Assembly (NCBI GenBank): GCA_964465065.1 | Contig: CAYXHZ010000016.1 | Span: forward strand, 1 to 56,027 | Source: CAYMND01 sp964465065 | GTDB taxonomy: Bacteria > Acidobacteriota > Aminicenantia > UBA2199 | Reading direction: 5' to 3' | DNA: 56,027 bases | In this document: positions 35,295-43,193 of the stretch, piece by piece | Position numbering within the stretch: the first letter of the stretch is position 1 | How the letters are laid out: each line of letters starts with the position of its first letter | The notes under the pieces: model-generated | The model's input: only the letters and a program-made list of their open reading frames with translations | Databases searched by the model: none | Told to the model about the DNA's origin: nothing | Program-made: the position numbers and the translations under genes

Positions 35295-35301
35295 AGCCGA
35301 G

Positions 35302-35330
35302 ACTATAACCCGTTTACCATCGGCTGTAAA
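35302..35330 (-). promoter_or_regulatory. Leaderless-type promoter of nucleotidyltransferase/exporter operon
   Basis: On the minus strand, TTTACA (35330-35325), 17 bp, TATAGT (35307-35302). The ATG (35294) follows after seven bases. Confidence 0.65.
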
Positions 35331-35336
35331 GAGTTA

Positions 35337-36464
35337 TTACTGCTGGTTTTCATGGCGGCTTTCCAGCTTGAGCCAGGCCGGCCGCAATTCCACCCGGTAG
35401 ATCTGCAGCAACGAGCTGATCATGGCCACGATCACCGGTCCCAGAATGAAGCCCGAGAAACCGAACAGGGCGATCCCGCCCAGGGTCGACAGGAAGACCA
35501 GCAGGGGGTGCAGCGAGGTTTCGTTGCCGACCAGTTTGGGCCGCAGGAAATTGTCGATGTTGCTGATGACGATCAGGCCGAACAGCAGCAGCAGGATCCC
35601 GGCCAGCGGACGGCCGCCGAACAGCAGGATGACCCCGGCCGGGCCCCAGACCACGACTGAACCGATCACCGGCAGCAGGGACAGGAGGATCATGACCACG
35701 CCCCAGAAGATCGGTGACGGAAAACCGGTCAAGGCCAGGGCCAGTCCGCCGATCACGCCCTGGATGACGCCGATGATCAGGGTGCTCTTCAGCACCGAGC
35801 GGCCCATGGAGATGAACTGCGCGAATACCTGTTGGTTGTGGCTGGTTTCGAACGGGCTGTGGCTTTCGATCCATGCGCCCAGGCGTTGCCAGTCGATGAA
35901 GAAGTAATAGAGGCAGAAGAGGAAGACGATGAGCTGGAAGACGAAGGTCGCGCCACCCTGGGCGGCGGAATTGAGCAGGTTCATGACGAATTTGAGCGTT
36001 TCGTCGACGACGCGGGGCAGCAGGGCGCTGAAATCGATTTTTTCCAATTGCAGGAACGGGTAGTCGCGGGCCAGCTTTTCCAGAAAACCGATCACCGCCT
36101 GCAGCCAGGTGTGGATGTTGGCCTGGGCGTAGGACACGAAGCGGATGCCCTCGCGGATCAGCATCAGCATCACCAGGGACATGGGGATCAGGATGACCAT
36201 GACCACGGTCAGCAGGGTGGTGCCCGAGGCCAGGGATTCGCGGTTACCGAACAGCCGCAGATAGAAGAGGTACAGGGAACGCAGCAGGCAGGCCGTGATC
36301 AGGGCCAGGACGCCGGGAACGATGAACGGTTTGAAGATCAGGTAGGCAAGCAGGGCCGCCAGGGCGAAGATGACCATGAAGGAGCGGGTGCGAAATGTGG
36401 GCGGCATGGGCGGCTGACCGTTCTCGGCGCGGCTCGGTGCGCTGGCTTTTTTCTTGGCGGGCAT
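35337..36464 (-). CDS. AI-2E family transporter (UPF0118 permease)
   Basis: This 375-residue inner-membrane protein has about eight hydrophobic helices. Features of the family include two N-terminal helices, a hydrophilic region (about 110-160), then GVIQGVIGGLALALTGFPSP, LLPVIGSVVVWGPAG and the C-terminal IDNFLRPKLVGNETSLHPLL and FSGFILGPVIVAM motifs. Members export small molecules or ions (the AI-2 signal, or Na+ in exchange for H+ in some); the substrate here is unknown. GAGGTG precedes the ATG. Its promoter lies within the 3' end of the coupling-protein gene. Confidence 0.93.
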   Translation of the reverse strand: MPAKKKASAPSRAENGQPPMPPTFRTRSFMVIFALAALLAYLIFKPFIVPGVLALITACLLRSLYLFYLRLFGNRESLASGTTLLTVVMVILIPMSLVMLMLIREGIRFVSYAQANIHTWLQAVIGFLEKLARDYPFLQLEKIDFSALLPRVVDETLKFVMNLLNSAAQGGATFVFQLIVFLFCLYYFFIDWQRLGAWIESHSPFETSHNQQVFAQFISMGRSVLKSTLIIGVIQGVIGGLALALTGFPSPIFWGVVMILLSLLPVIGSVVVWGPAGVILLFGGRPLAGILLLLFGLIVISNIDNFLRPKLVGNETSLHPLLVFLSTLGGIALFGFSGFILGPVIVAMISSLLQIYRVELRPAWLKLESRHENQQ

Positions 36465-36492
36465 GGTTCACCTCTCGTCTGCGTACAGCTTG

Positions 36493-36521
36493 ACTTTAAG
36501 AGTCGACCGCGCAAATGTCAA
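36493..36521 (-). promoter_or_regulatory. Promoter of AI-2E family gene
   Basis: On the minus strand, TTGACA (36521-36516), 17 bp, TAAAGT (36498-36493), overlapping the stop codon of the upstream gene. Confidence 0.7.
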
Positions 36522-38337
36522 GGGAGGCCGGTACCGTGGCGCCGGGCCGTTCGCAGTGGTGGGCGTGGCGCTCGGCAAGGAAGACGGCCGGTACCCGGAA
36601 CAGGGCCGTGCCCACGCCGGCGAGCCGGTAGTAGAACTCCAGGTCGGCCAGGTGCTGCAGCTGGGAATAACTGATCAGGGTTTCGCGCTTCTGCTGGTCG
36701 CCGACCGACAGACGGTCGCCCATGGACGAGGGCGAGAAGGAATGGGATTCCGAACGTTTGATGACTTCCTGTTCGCCGAGCTGCTTGCTCATCGAGGCGG
36801 CCGATTTCTCGTCGTTCTGCCGGAAGACCATCAGGCTGGCGAAGTTGTTGTTGAAGGATTCGCTCAGTTTGTCGCCGTACAGTTCGCGGATAGAGCCCTC
36901 TTCCTGGTTGGAAACGTACAGGCAACCGCCTTTGGAACGGGACAGGGTCAGAAAGCGCAGCAGGCTGTCGATCTTGCCCAGCGAGCCCAGCTCGTCGATA
37001 AAGAAGCGGATGCGGCGTTCGGTGCAATCGGGCAGGGACAGCGCGTGACGGATCATCAGATCGATGGCGAAGGTCAGCAGCGGCCGGAAGATTTCAGCCA
37101 GCCGGGGCAGGTTCATCAGGAACAGCACGGCGCTCTCCTGGCCATCGATGAAGCCGCGCAGGCTGAAATCCCCGTCCAGACCGTGCAGGTAGCGCAAGAA
37201 GCGCATCTGGTTGTTGAGTACGCCCAGCACCCCGGCCGCCTGTTCGGCGGCCTCCAGATGCTCGAGCACCGACCATTCGGCCTGGGGCAGGTAGTCGCGG
37301 ACCAGACCGGCCAGCTCGGTGCGGCCCAGGCCGAGCATGGCGGCCAGATCGCCGTTCAGCAGGGTGCCGCGGGCATGCAGAATCAGGAATACGGCCCGCA
37401 GCACCTCGGCGGCGGCGGTGTAAAAGTATTCGTTCTTGCTTTCCTTCTGGGAGGGCGGACTGCACAGGATGGCCGAGACCACGTCGACCATGGCCCTGTC
37501 CAGGCTGCGGCCGTCGGCAGCGAGCAGTTCGTTGAACAGGCGCCAGCGCAGCGAACGGGCGTCGAAGGGGAAAAAGACGGCATCCCCCCGCTCCGGGGTG
37601 TAATGTTTGGCCAGGTATTCGCCCTTGACGTCGTAGACGATGAATTTCTCGTTCAGGTTCAGCCGGCTCTGCCGGGCCAGGAGGGCGGCCAGCAGCTGGT
37701 TGAGCAGAGTCGACTTCCCCGAGCCGGAGGCGCCGTATACCAGGCTGTGAAACGATTCGCGGCTGCGCGGGAAGCGGATGGAGCCGATGGTCAGCGACTG
37801 CGGGTCCGGCCAGAGCCGGTCGATTCTGGCGCTGAATTGCTCGCCGCTCAGCAGGCGGGCGCCCTTGACATGGGATTCACGCTGGATTTTTTTGGATTTG
37901 CAGGCGAAGAAGAGGTAATAGGCCGCGCCGGTCAGCAGGAACAGGATCAGGGCCAGCACCCCCAGACGGTGACTGTCGGCGACGGCCTGTTCGAGCAGTC
38001 GGCCGCTGCGGGCCTGTTGGAAGCGCAGGCGCAGCAGGCGGTTGTATTCGCGGCGGAGCACGCTGGGCAGGGGCATGAAGTCGGCAAATTGCGGCGGCGT
38101 GTCCATGCTCAGCGGCAGGGGGATTTTGACCAGCAGGTGGTGGTTGACCAGGAAGCTGCGGATCGAGCCGGGCGGAAAGCCGCGGGCGGCGAAGCGGGCG
38201 TCGATGCGGTCGACGCCGATCCACAGAGTCAGCAGACCGACGAGCAGTCCGCTCAGGGCCGCGCCCAGAACCATCTTGATCAGCATCACCGCCCCGGCGG
38301 TCGCCTGCTCGTGGGCGGCGTAGGCTTTGCTTGCCAT
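36496..38337 (-). CDS. VirD4/TraD-like type IV coupling ATPase
   Basis: This 613-residue membrane-anchored ATPase has two N-terminal membrane segments (about 15-42 and 122-145) and a large cytoplasmic domain with Walker A YGASGSGKST (about 200-209), FIVYDVKGEYL, Walker B RIRFFIDELGSLGKI (about 440) and the conserved TLSRSKGGCLYVSNQ segment. This is the TraD/VirD4 family (TrwB-type DNA-binding domain), which feeds DNA-protein substrates into type IV secretion channels. No relaxase, channel protein or other transfer gene is present, and its neighbours are housekeeping genes. It may be a relic or have an independent role. It is preceded by an A+T-rich strong promoter. Confidence 0.9.
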   Translation of the reverse strand: MASKAYAAHEQATAGAVMLIKMVLGAALSGLLVGLLTLWIGVDRIDARFAARGFPPGSIRSFLVNHHLLVKIPLPLSMDTPPQFADFMPLPSVLRREYNRLLRLRFQQARSGRLLEQAVADSHRLGVLALILFLLTGAAYYLFFACKSKKIQRESHVKGARLLSGEQFSARIDRLWPDPQSLTIGSIRFPRSRESFHSLVYGASGSGKSTLLNQLLAALLARQSRLNLNEKFIVYDVKGEYLAKHYTPERGDAVFFPFDARSLRWRLFNELLAADGRSLDRAMVDVVSAILCSPPSQKESKNEYFYTAAAEVLRAVFLILHARGTLLNGDLAAMLGLGRTELAGLVRDYLPQAEWSVLEHLEAAEQAAGVLGVLNNQMRFLRYLHGLDGDFSLRGFIDGQESAVLFLMNLPRLAEIFRPLLTFAIDLMIRHALSLPDCTERRIRFFIDELGSLGKIDSLLRFLTLSRSKGGCLYVSNQEEGSIRELYGDKLSESFNNNFASLMVFRQNDEKSAASMSKQLGEQEVIKRSESHSFSPSSMGDRLSVGDQQKRETLISYSQLQHLADLEFYYRLAGVGTALFRVPAVFLAERHAHHCERPGATVPASLDICAVDS

Positions 38338-38406
38338 GACCGGTCATCCCCCCAAAACGCCCGATACGGGGCGCCATACAATAATAATGTAAAAAATATA
38401 CATGTA

Positions 38407-38434
38407 ATTATACGATGCATATATAAAAAGTCAA
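38407..38434 (-). promoter_or_regulatory. Strong promoter of coupling-ATPase gene
   Basis: On the minus strand, TTGACT (38434-38429), 16 bp, perfect TATAAT (38412-38407), inside an A+T-rich patch that stands out from the G+C-rich surroundings. Confidence 0.75.
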
Positions 38435-38544
38435 GTCGGCGGAATCGCCGTTATGGGGTGATTTTTCAACAGGCCGGCGCCAGGATGTCGTAGCGCCCGG
38501 AAGACGCCATGAGATCTCTGCCGTCTGGCTTTAGAACGACAGGC

Positions 38545-38573
38545 TTGTGTAAGTCCCCAAAAAAAGTTAATAT
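38545..38573 (+). promoter_or_regulatory. Promoter before putative tryptophanase leader ORF
   Basis: TTGTGT (38545-38550), 17 bp, TAATAT (38568-38573). The ATG of the 27-codon leader ORF is six bases further on, the same leaderless spacing as before the FHA and dual-HTH genes. Confidence 0.5.
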
Positions 38574-38579
38574 TGCACC

Positions 38580-38663
38580 ATGCTGAACATGGCGCCCCAT
38601 TTCCTGTTCGCCGCCTGCACGTTCTGCGACGTCACCGCCTGGGTGACCGTTCCGCCCTTCTGA
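38580..38663 (+). CDS. Putative TnaC-like leader peptide
   Basis: This 27-codon ORF lies 55 bases before tryptophanase. It begins MLNMAPHF and ends CDVTAWVTVPPF, so it has a single Trp (residue 21), an Asp (17) and a Pro-Pro pair just before the end. In Escherichia coli, tryptophan makes the ribosome stall on the TnaC leader, whose Trp, Asp and final Pro are essential; stalling shields the RNA from Rho and lets tnaA be transcribed. The RNA after this stop codon is C/U-rich and G-poor (38664-38690), as a Rho site would be. The spacing of Trp to Pro differs from TnaC, and the N-terminus differs, so homology is not shown. It could be a chance ORF. Confidence 0.45.
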   Translation: MLNMAPHFLFAACTFCDVTAWVTVPPF

Positions 38664-38718
38664 GTTTTCCCCTTTTTCATCGTCCCGACACAAAAAAAAC
38701 AACTATTGAGGAGAAAAC

Positions 38719-40098
38719 ATGTCGTTTCCATTCGCTGAACCGTATCGAATAAAAAGCATCGAGACCATCCGCCGCAGCAACCGGGAAGAACGGCTGGCGG
38801 CCATCGAAGGGGCCAAGTTCAACCTGTTCAAACTGGCCAGCCGCGACGTCTTCGTCGACCTGTTGACCGATTCGGGCACCGGGGCCATGAGCGACCGCCA
38901 GTGGTCGGCCATGATGAGCGGTGACGAGAGCTACGCCGGGGCCCGTTCCTTTCAGGAACTGTGCGACGCCATCCACGACATTCTAGGCTTTCCCTACGTC
39001 CTGCCCACCCACCAGGGCCGCGCCGCCGAGAACGTGCTCTTTTCCGTCCTGGTAAAGGAAGGCAACATCATCCCGGGCAACTCGCATTTCGACACCACCA
39101 AGGGTCATATCGAATTCCGTCACGCCCACGCCGTGGACTGTACCATCGCCGAGGCCTTCGACCCGGCCCTGGACCATCCCTTCAAAGGCAACGTCGATCT
39201 GGACAAGCTGGAGAAGGTGCTGTCGTCCCATCCGCGCAGCCAGATCCCCTTCGTCATCGTCACCATGACCTGCAATTCCGGCGGCGGTCAGCCCGTATCG
39301 CTGGAGAACCTGGCCGCCGTCTCGTCCCTGTGCAAACGCTTCGGAGTGCCGCTGTTCGTCGACGGCGCCCGTTTCGCCGAGAACGCCTACTTCATCAAGA
39401 CGCGCGAGCCCGGACAGTCCGGCAAGACGGTCAAGGAGATCGTGCGCGAGGTCATGGCCTACGTCGACGGCATGACCATGAGCAGCAAGAAGGACGCCAT
39501 CGTCAACATCGGCGGTTTCATCGCCCTGCGCGATCAGGAACTCTACCGGCAGGCCTCCACTTTCAACATCATGTTCGAGGGCTACCTGACCTACGGCGGC
39601 ATGAGCGGGCGGGACATGGCCGCCCTGGCCGTCGGCCTGGACGAGGGCACCAGCGACGACTACCTGGAATCGCGCATCCGCCAGGTCCGCTACCTGGGCG
39701 AACAGATCCGCGCCTACGGGATCCCCATCATGGAGCCGGTCGGCGGCCACGCCGTTTTCGTCGACGCCAAACGTTTCTTCCCGCACATCCCGCAGAGCCA
39801 GCTGCCGGCCCAGCTGCTGGGCGTCGAGCTCTACATCGAAGGCGGCGTGCGGGCCGTCGAGATCGGCACCCTGCTGGCCGATCGCGATCCCGAGACCAGG
39901 CAGAACCGCTACCCCGAGCGCGAGATGCTGCGTCTGGCCGTGCCCCGGCGGACCTACACCGACAACCACATGGCCTATGTCGCCGCCGCCCTCAACCAGG
40001 TCTGGCAGCGGCGCGAGCAGATCCGCAGCGGGCTGGAGATCACCTGGGAGGCGCCGATCATGCGCCATTTCACCGTGGAATTGAAAAGGGTCGTATAA
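38719..40098 (+). CDS. tnaA: Tryptophanase
   Basis: This 459-residue PLP enzyme splits tryptophan into indole, pyruvate and ammonia. The family is clear from LLTDSGTGAMSDRQWSAMM, PTHQGRAAENV, the PLP-lysine motif SSKKDAIVNIGG (Lys258) and FAENAYFIK. Residues that separate it from tyrosine phenol-lyase favour tryptophanase: RAVEIG (Ile where the lyase has Arg) and MRHFT near the C-terminus (His where the lyase has Phe). GAGGAGA precedes the ATG. No tryptophan permease (tnaB) follows. A short Trp-containing leader ORF precedes it, suggesting tryptophan-controlled attenuation. Confidence 0.93.
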   Translation: MSFPFAEPYRIKSIETIRRSNREERLAAIEGAKFNLFKLASRDVFVDLLTDSGTGAMSDRQWSAMMSGDESYAGARSFQELCDAIHDILGFPYVLPTHQGRAAENVLFSVLVKEGNIIPGNSHFDTTKGHIEFRHAHAVDCTIAEAFDPALDHPFKGNVDLDKLEKVLSSHPRSQIPFVIVTMTCNSGGGQPVSLENLAAVSSLCKRFGVPLFVDGARFAENAYFIKTREPGQSGKTVKEIVREVMAYVDGMTMSSKKDAIVNIGGFIALRDQELYRQASTFNIMFEGYLTYGGMSGRDMAALAVGLDEGTSDDYLESRIRQVRYLGEQIRAYGIPIMEPVGGHAVFVDAKRFFPHIPQSQLPAQLLGVELYIEGGVRAVEIGTLLADRDPETRQNRYPEREMLRLAVPRRTYTDNHMAYVAAALNQVWQRREQIRSGLEITWEAPIMRHFTVELKRVV

Positions 40099-40103
40099 TT
40101 TGA

Positions 40104-40130
40104 CGGGGGCGGGTTTTGGGCCCGCCCCCG
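40104..40130 (+). terminator. Strong hairpin after tnaA, no U-run
   Basis: A perfect 10-bp stem (CGGGGGCGGG with CCCGCCCCCG) and a 7-base loop begin five bases after the tnaA stop. No T-run follows, so it may stop transcription inefficiently or protect the RNA end. Confidence 0.5.
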
Positions 40131-40151
40131 CAGCGACCGCTTTCATTCCGT

Positions 40152-40180
40152 TTGCCAAGCCCGGGCCTCTGTCGTATAAT
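40152..40180 (+). promoter_or_regulatory. Strong promoter of leuS operon
   Basis: TTGCCA (40152-40157), 17 bp, perfect TATAAT (40175-40180). The leader is only about 35 bases, leaving no room for a T-box. Confidence 0.75.
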
Positions 40181-40221
40181 ATCGCCATTACCTCGATACC
40201 CAGTCCAGGAGACCGTAGACT

Positions 40222-42678
40222 ATGGCTTACAATTTCGATACCATTGAATTGCAGTGGCAGGAACGCTGGCGGCAGGAAGGCACTTTCCGCGCCTCGGGGG
40301 ATTCGCCGCGCCCCAAATACTATTGCCTGGAGATGTTCCCCTACCCGTCGGGTCGGATTCACATGGGGCATGTGCGCAACTATTCCATCGGCGACGTCAT
40401 CGCCCGCTACAAGAAAATGAAAGGTTTCGAAGTCCTGCATCCCATCGGCTGGGATTCCCTGGGTCTGCCGGCAGAGAACGCCGCCAAGGACCGCGGTGTC
40501 CATCCTCAGGACTGGACCTTGAGCAATATCGACAACATGCGCGATCAGCTCAAACGCCTGGGTCTCAGCTACGACTGGGAACGGGAAGTGACCACCTGTC
40601 TGCCCGAGTATTACCGCTGGAACCAGTACATCTTCATCAAGATGTTCGAGAAGGGGCTGGCCTACAAGAAGGCTTCCGAGGTCAACTGGTGCCCGGGCTG
40701 CCAGACGGTGCTGGCCAACGAGCAGGTGGAGGACGGCAAGTGCTGGCGCTGCGAATCCCATGTCGAATCCCGCAACCTGGAGCAGTGGTTCCTGCGCGTC
40801 ACCGAGTACGCCGACGCCCTGCTCGAGGATCACAAACTGCTGGAAAAATGGCCGCCGGAAGTGCTGACCATGCAGAAGAACTGGATCGGCAAGAGCTTCG
40901 GCGCCATGGTCGATTTTCCGGTCGACGGCAGCGATCTGTCCATCCAGATTTTCACCACCCGACTGGACACCATCTTCGGCGCCACCTTCTTCGCCATGTC
41001 GGTCCGGCATCCCCTGGTCGAAACCCTGCTCGCCGACCACCCCGACCGGGAAACGGCCCGGGCCTTCATCCGGGAAGTCGAAAAGGACCGCCTGAGCAGC
41101 CGTGAGGAGACCGACAAAAAAGGCTTTTTCACCGGCAAGTACGCCGTCAACCCGTTCAGCGGCGAGAAGATTCCGATCTGGCTGGCCAATTTCGTGCTCA
41201 TGGATTACGGTACGGGGGCCATCATGTCGGTACCGGCCCATGACGAGCGCGATTTCGAGTTCGCCGTCAAATACGGACTGCCGATCCGCGAAGTGATCGT
41301 GCCCGCACCCGACAGCCCGGCCCAGGAGACCGTCCGCGAAGTCCGCAGCGACAAAGGCTACCTGATCCAGTCCGGTTCCTACAGCGGCCTGTCCACGGAC
41401 GAGGCGGTACAGCGCATGGGCCGTCTGCTCCAGGAAAAGGGCCAGGGCGAATTGCGGACCATGATCCGCCTGCGCGACTGGGGCGTGTCCCGGCAGCGTT
41501 ACTGGGGTACGCCCATCCCCATGGTCTATTGCGACCGCTGCGGCATCGTGCCCGAAAAGCTGGAGAACCTGCCGGTGATCCTGCCCCGGGATGTCGAATT
41601 CAGCTACGAGGGTGGTTCGCCTCTGGAAAAGCACCCGACTTTCCGCCACGCCGTCTGTCCCAAGTGCGGCGCTCCGGCCCGGCGCGAAACCGACACCATG
41701 GACACCTTTTTCGACTCCTCCTGGTACTTCTTCCGCTACTGCGGCCGTCATGAGTCCCTGCCCTTCGACCCGCAGGCGGCCAAGGCCTGGATGCCGGTCG
41801 ACCTGTACATCGGCGGCATCGAGCACGCCATCCTGCACCTGATATACGCCCGCTTTTTCTGCAAACTGTTCCGCGATTTCGGCTGGACCGATCAGCCCGA
41901 GCCGTTTCCGCACTTGTTGACCCAGGGCATGGTCACGCTGGGCGGCAGCAAAATGTCCAAATCCAAGGGCAACATCGTCGACCCCGACGCCCTGATCCGC
42001 CAGTACGGAGCCGATACGGCCCGCCTGTTCGTCCTGTTCGCCGCCCCGCCCGAAAAGAGCCTGGAGTGGAGCGACAAGGGCGTCGAAGGCTGCCACCGCT
42101 TCCTGCAGCGGGTCTGGTCCTTTTACGAACGGTTCCAGCCGGAGCTGCGTTCGGCTCCGACCCGGACGGACAGCGACAGTCCGGCCGGCCGGGAATTGCT
42201 CATCAAGCTGCACAAGACCATCAAGAAGGTCGGCGAGGACATCGAGGACCGTTTCCATCTCAATACGGCCATCGCCGCCATGATGGAGTTTTTCAACCAG
42301 CTCAACGGCAACGAGGAGGCCCTGCGCGCCGAACCCGGCCTGCTGCGGCACAGTCTGGAAATCCTGCTGCAGCTGCTGGCTCCCTTCACCCCGCACTTCG
42401 CCAACGAGTTGTGGGCGCGGCTGGGTCACGACGAGCTGCTGGACAACCAGGGCTGGCCGGCATACGACCAGCGGCAGATCGACGCCCAAACCGTCAACCT
42501 GATGATCCAGATCAACGGCAAGATCCGCGACAAGCTGGTCGTCGCCCTGGGCCTGGACGAGGCCGAGGCCAGCCGGCAGGCGCAGGAGCTGGAAAAGATC
42601 AAACCCTGGCTGCAGGGAAAAACGATCGTCAAAACCATCTACGTGCCGGACAAGATGCTCAGTTTCGTAGTCAAATGA
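40222..42678 (+). CDS. leuS: Leucyl-tRNA synthetase
   Basis: This 818-residue class I aminoacyl-tRNA synthetase charges tRNA-Leu. The HIGH motif is HMGH at 47-50, and KMSKS is at 577-581. The CP1 editing domain is present (FTTRLDTIFGATFFA and GTGAIMSVPAHDERDFEFA). Zinc-type cysteine pairs occur (CPGCQTVL, CWRCE; CDRCG, CPKCG). The anticodon-binding and C-terminal domains follow. The length is close to bacterial LeuRS. The stop overlaps lptE by ATGA. leuS-lptE-holA is a conserved gene order. Confidence 0.98.
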   Translation: MAYNFDTIELQWQERWRQEGTFRASGDSPRPKYYCLEMFPYPSGRIHMGHVRNYSIGDVIARYKKMKGFEVLHPIGWDSLGLPAENAAKDRGVHPQDWTLSNIDNMRDQLKRLGLSYDWEREVTTCLPEYYRWNQYIFIKMFEKGLAYKKASEVNWCPGCQTVLANEQVEDGKCWRCESHVESRNLEQWFLRVTEYADALLEDHKLLEKWPPEVLTMQKNWIGKSFGAMVDFPVDGSDLSIQIFTTRLDTIFGATFFAMSVRHPLVETLLADHPDRETARAFIREVEKDRLSSREETDKKGFFTGKYAVNPFSGEKIPIWLANFVLMDYGTGAIMSVPAHDERDFEFAVKYGLPIREVIVPAPDSPAQETVREVRSDKGYLIQSGSYSGLSTDEAVQRMGRLLQEKGQGELRTMIRLRDWGVSRQRYWGTPIPMVYCDRCGIVPEKLENLPVILPRDVEFSYEGGSPLEKHPTFRHAVCPKCGAPARRETDTMDTFFDSSWYFFRYCGRHESLPFDPQAAKAWMPVDLYIGGIEHAILHLIYARFFCKLFRDFGWTDQPEPFPHLLTQGMVTLGGSKMSKSKGNIVDPDALIRQYGADTARLFVLFAAPPEKSLEWSDKGVEGCHRFLQRVWSFYERFQPELRSAPTRTDSDSPAGRELLIKLHKTIKKVGEDIEDRFHLNTAIAAMMEFFNQLNGNEEALRAEPGLLRHSLEILLQLLAPFTPHFANELWARLGHDELLDNQGWPAYDQRQIDAQTVNLMIQINGKIRDKLVVALGLDEAEASRQAQELEKIKPWLQGKTIVKTIYVPDKMLSFVVK

Positions 42679-43193
42679 AAAAGAAGCTAAACATAATTCT
42701 GCTGGCTCTGTCGTTGTCTCTGACCTGGTCCTGCGGCTACCGTTTGGTCGGCAGCGGGGCGTCGATCATCCCGGACGACGCCCAGACCATCTTCCTGCCG
42801 CTGTTCGATAACAACAGCAGCTCGGCCGAGGCGGCGGGCTTCGTCACCGAAAGCCTGCGTGACGGTCTGGTGCGCCGCAGCGGTCTGGACCTGGTTGCCG
42901 ACATAGCGGCGGCCGATCTGACCATGGAGGGGACAATCAACACCTTCCAGGTGACCCCGGTCGACCTGCTGGCCGGCGGCGGCACCGCCCGCTACTCGGT
43001 CTCGGTCAGCGTCGACGTCCGCCTGATCGACAACCGCGACAACCGCCTGCTCTACGAGCGCAAGGGTCTCAACTACAAGGACAGTTACCAGACCGATCAG
43101 GGCAATTTCTTCGCCATGGAGAACGACACCCTCAAACGCATCGCCAAAGAGATGGCTTCCGGGCTGCTGTCGCTGATTTTCGACGAATTCTGA
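42675..43193 (+). CDS. lptE: LPS-assembly lipoprotein LptE
   Basis: This 172-residue lipoprotein has a signal peptide with lipobox (LSLTWSCGYRL, Cys20). After it come the family's CGYRLVG start and a strand-rich body (IFLPLFDNNSSSAEAAGFVT, YSVSVSVDVRLIDN, LLYERKGLNYKDSY). LptE plugs LptD in the outer membrane and helps place lipopolysaccharide, so the cell should be a diderm with LPS. The position between leuS and holA matches the classical order. Its start overlaps the leuS stop and its stop overlaps the holA start. Confidence 0.92.
   Translation: MKKKLNIILLALSLSLTWSCGYRLVGSGASIIPDDAQTIFLPLFDNNSSSAEAAGFVTESLRDGLVRRSGLDLVADIAAADLTMEGTINTFQVTPVDLLAGGGTARYSVSVSVDVRLIDNRDNRLLYERKGLNYKDSYQTDQGNFFAMENDTLKRIAKEMASGLLSLIFDEF

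Noticed and set aside
38719..40098. Tyrosine phenol-lyase as the identity of the tna enzyme
   Set aside because: The lyase-specific Arg and Phe positions are Ile (RAVEIG) and His (MRHFT), as in tryptophanase.
40181..40221. T-box or other riboswitch before leuS
   Set aside because: The leader after the predicted transcription start is about 35 bases, too short for such a structure.
38983..42489. A 1168-codon open frame on the minus strand
   Set aside because: Antisense to tnaA and leuS, which are both certain; the translation is low-complexity and has no ribosome site.
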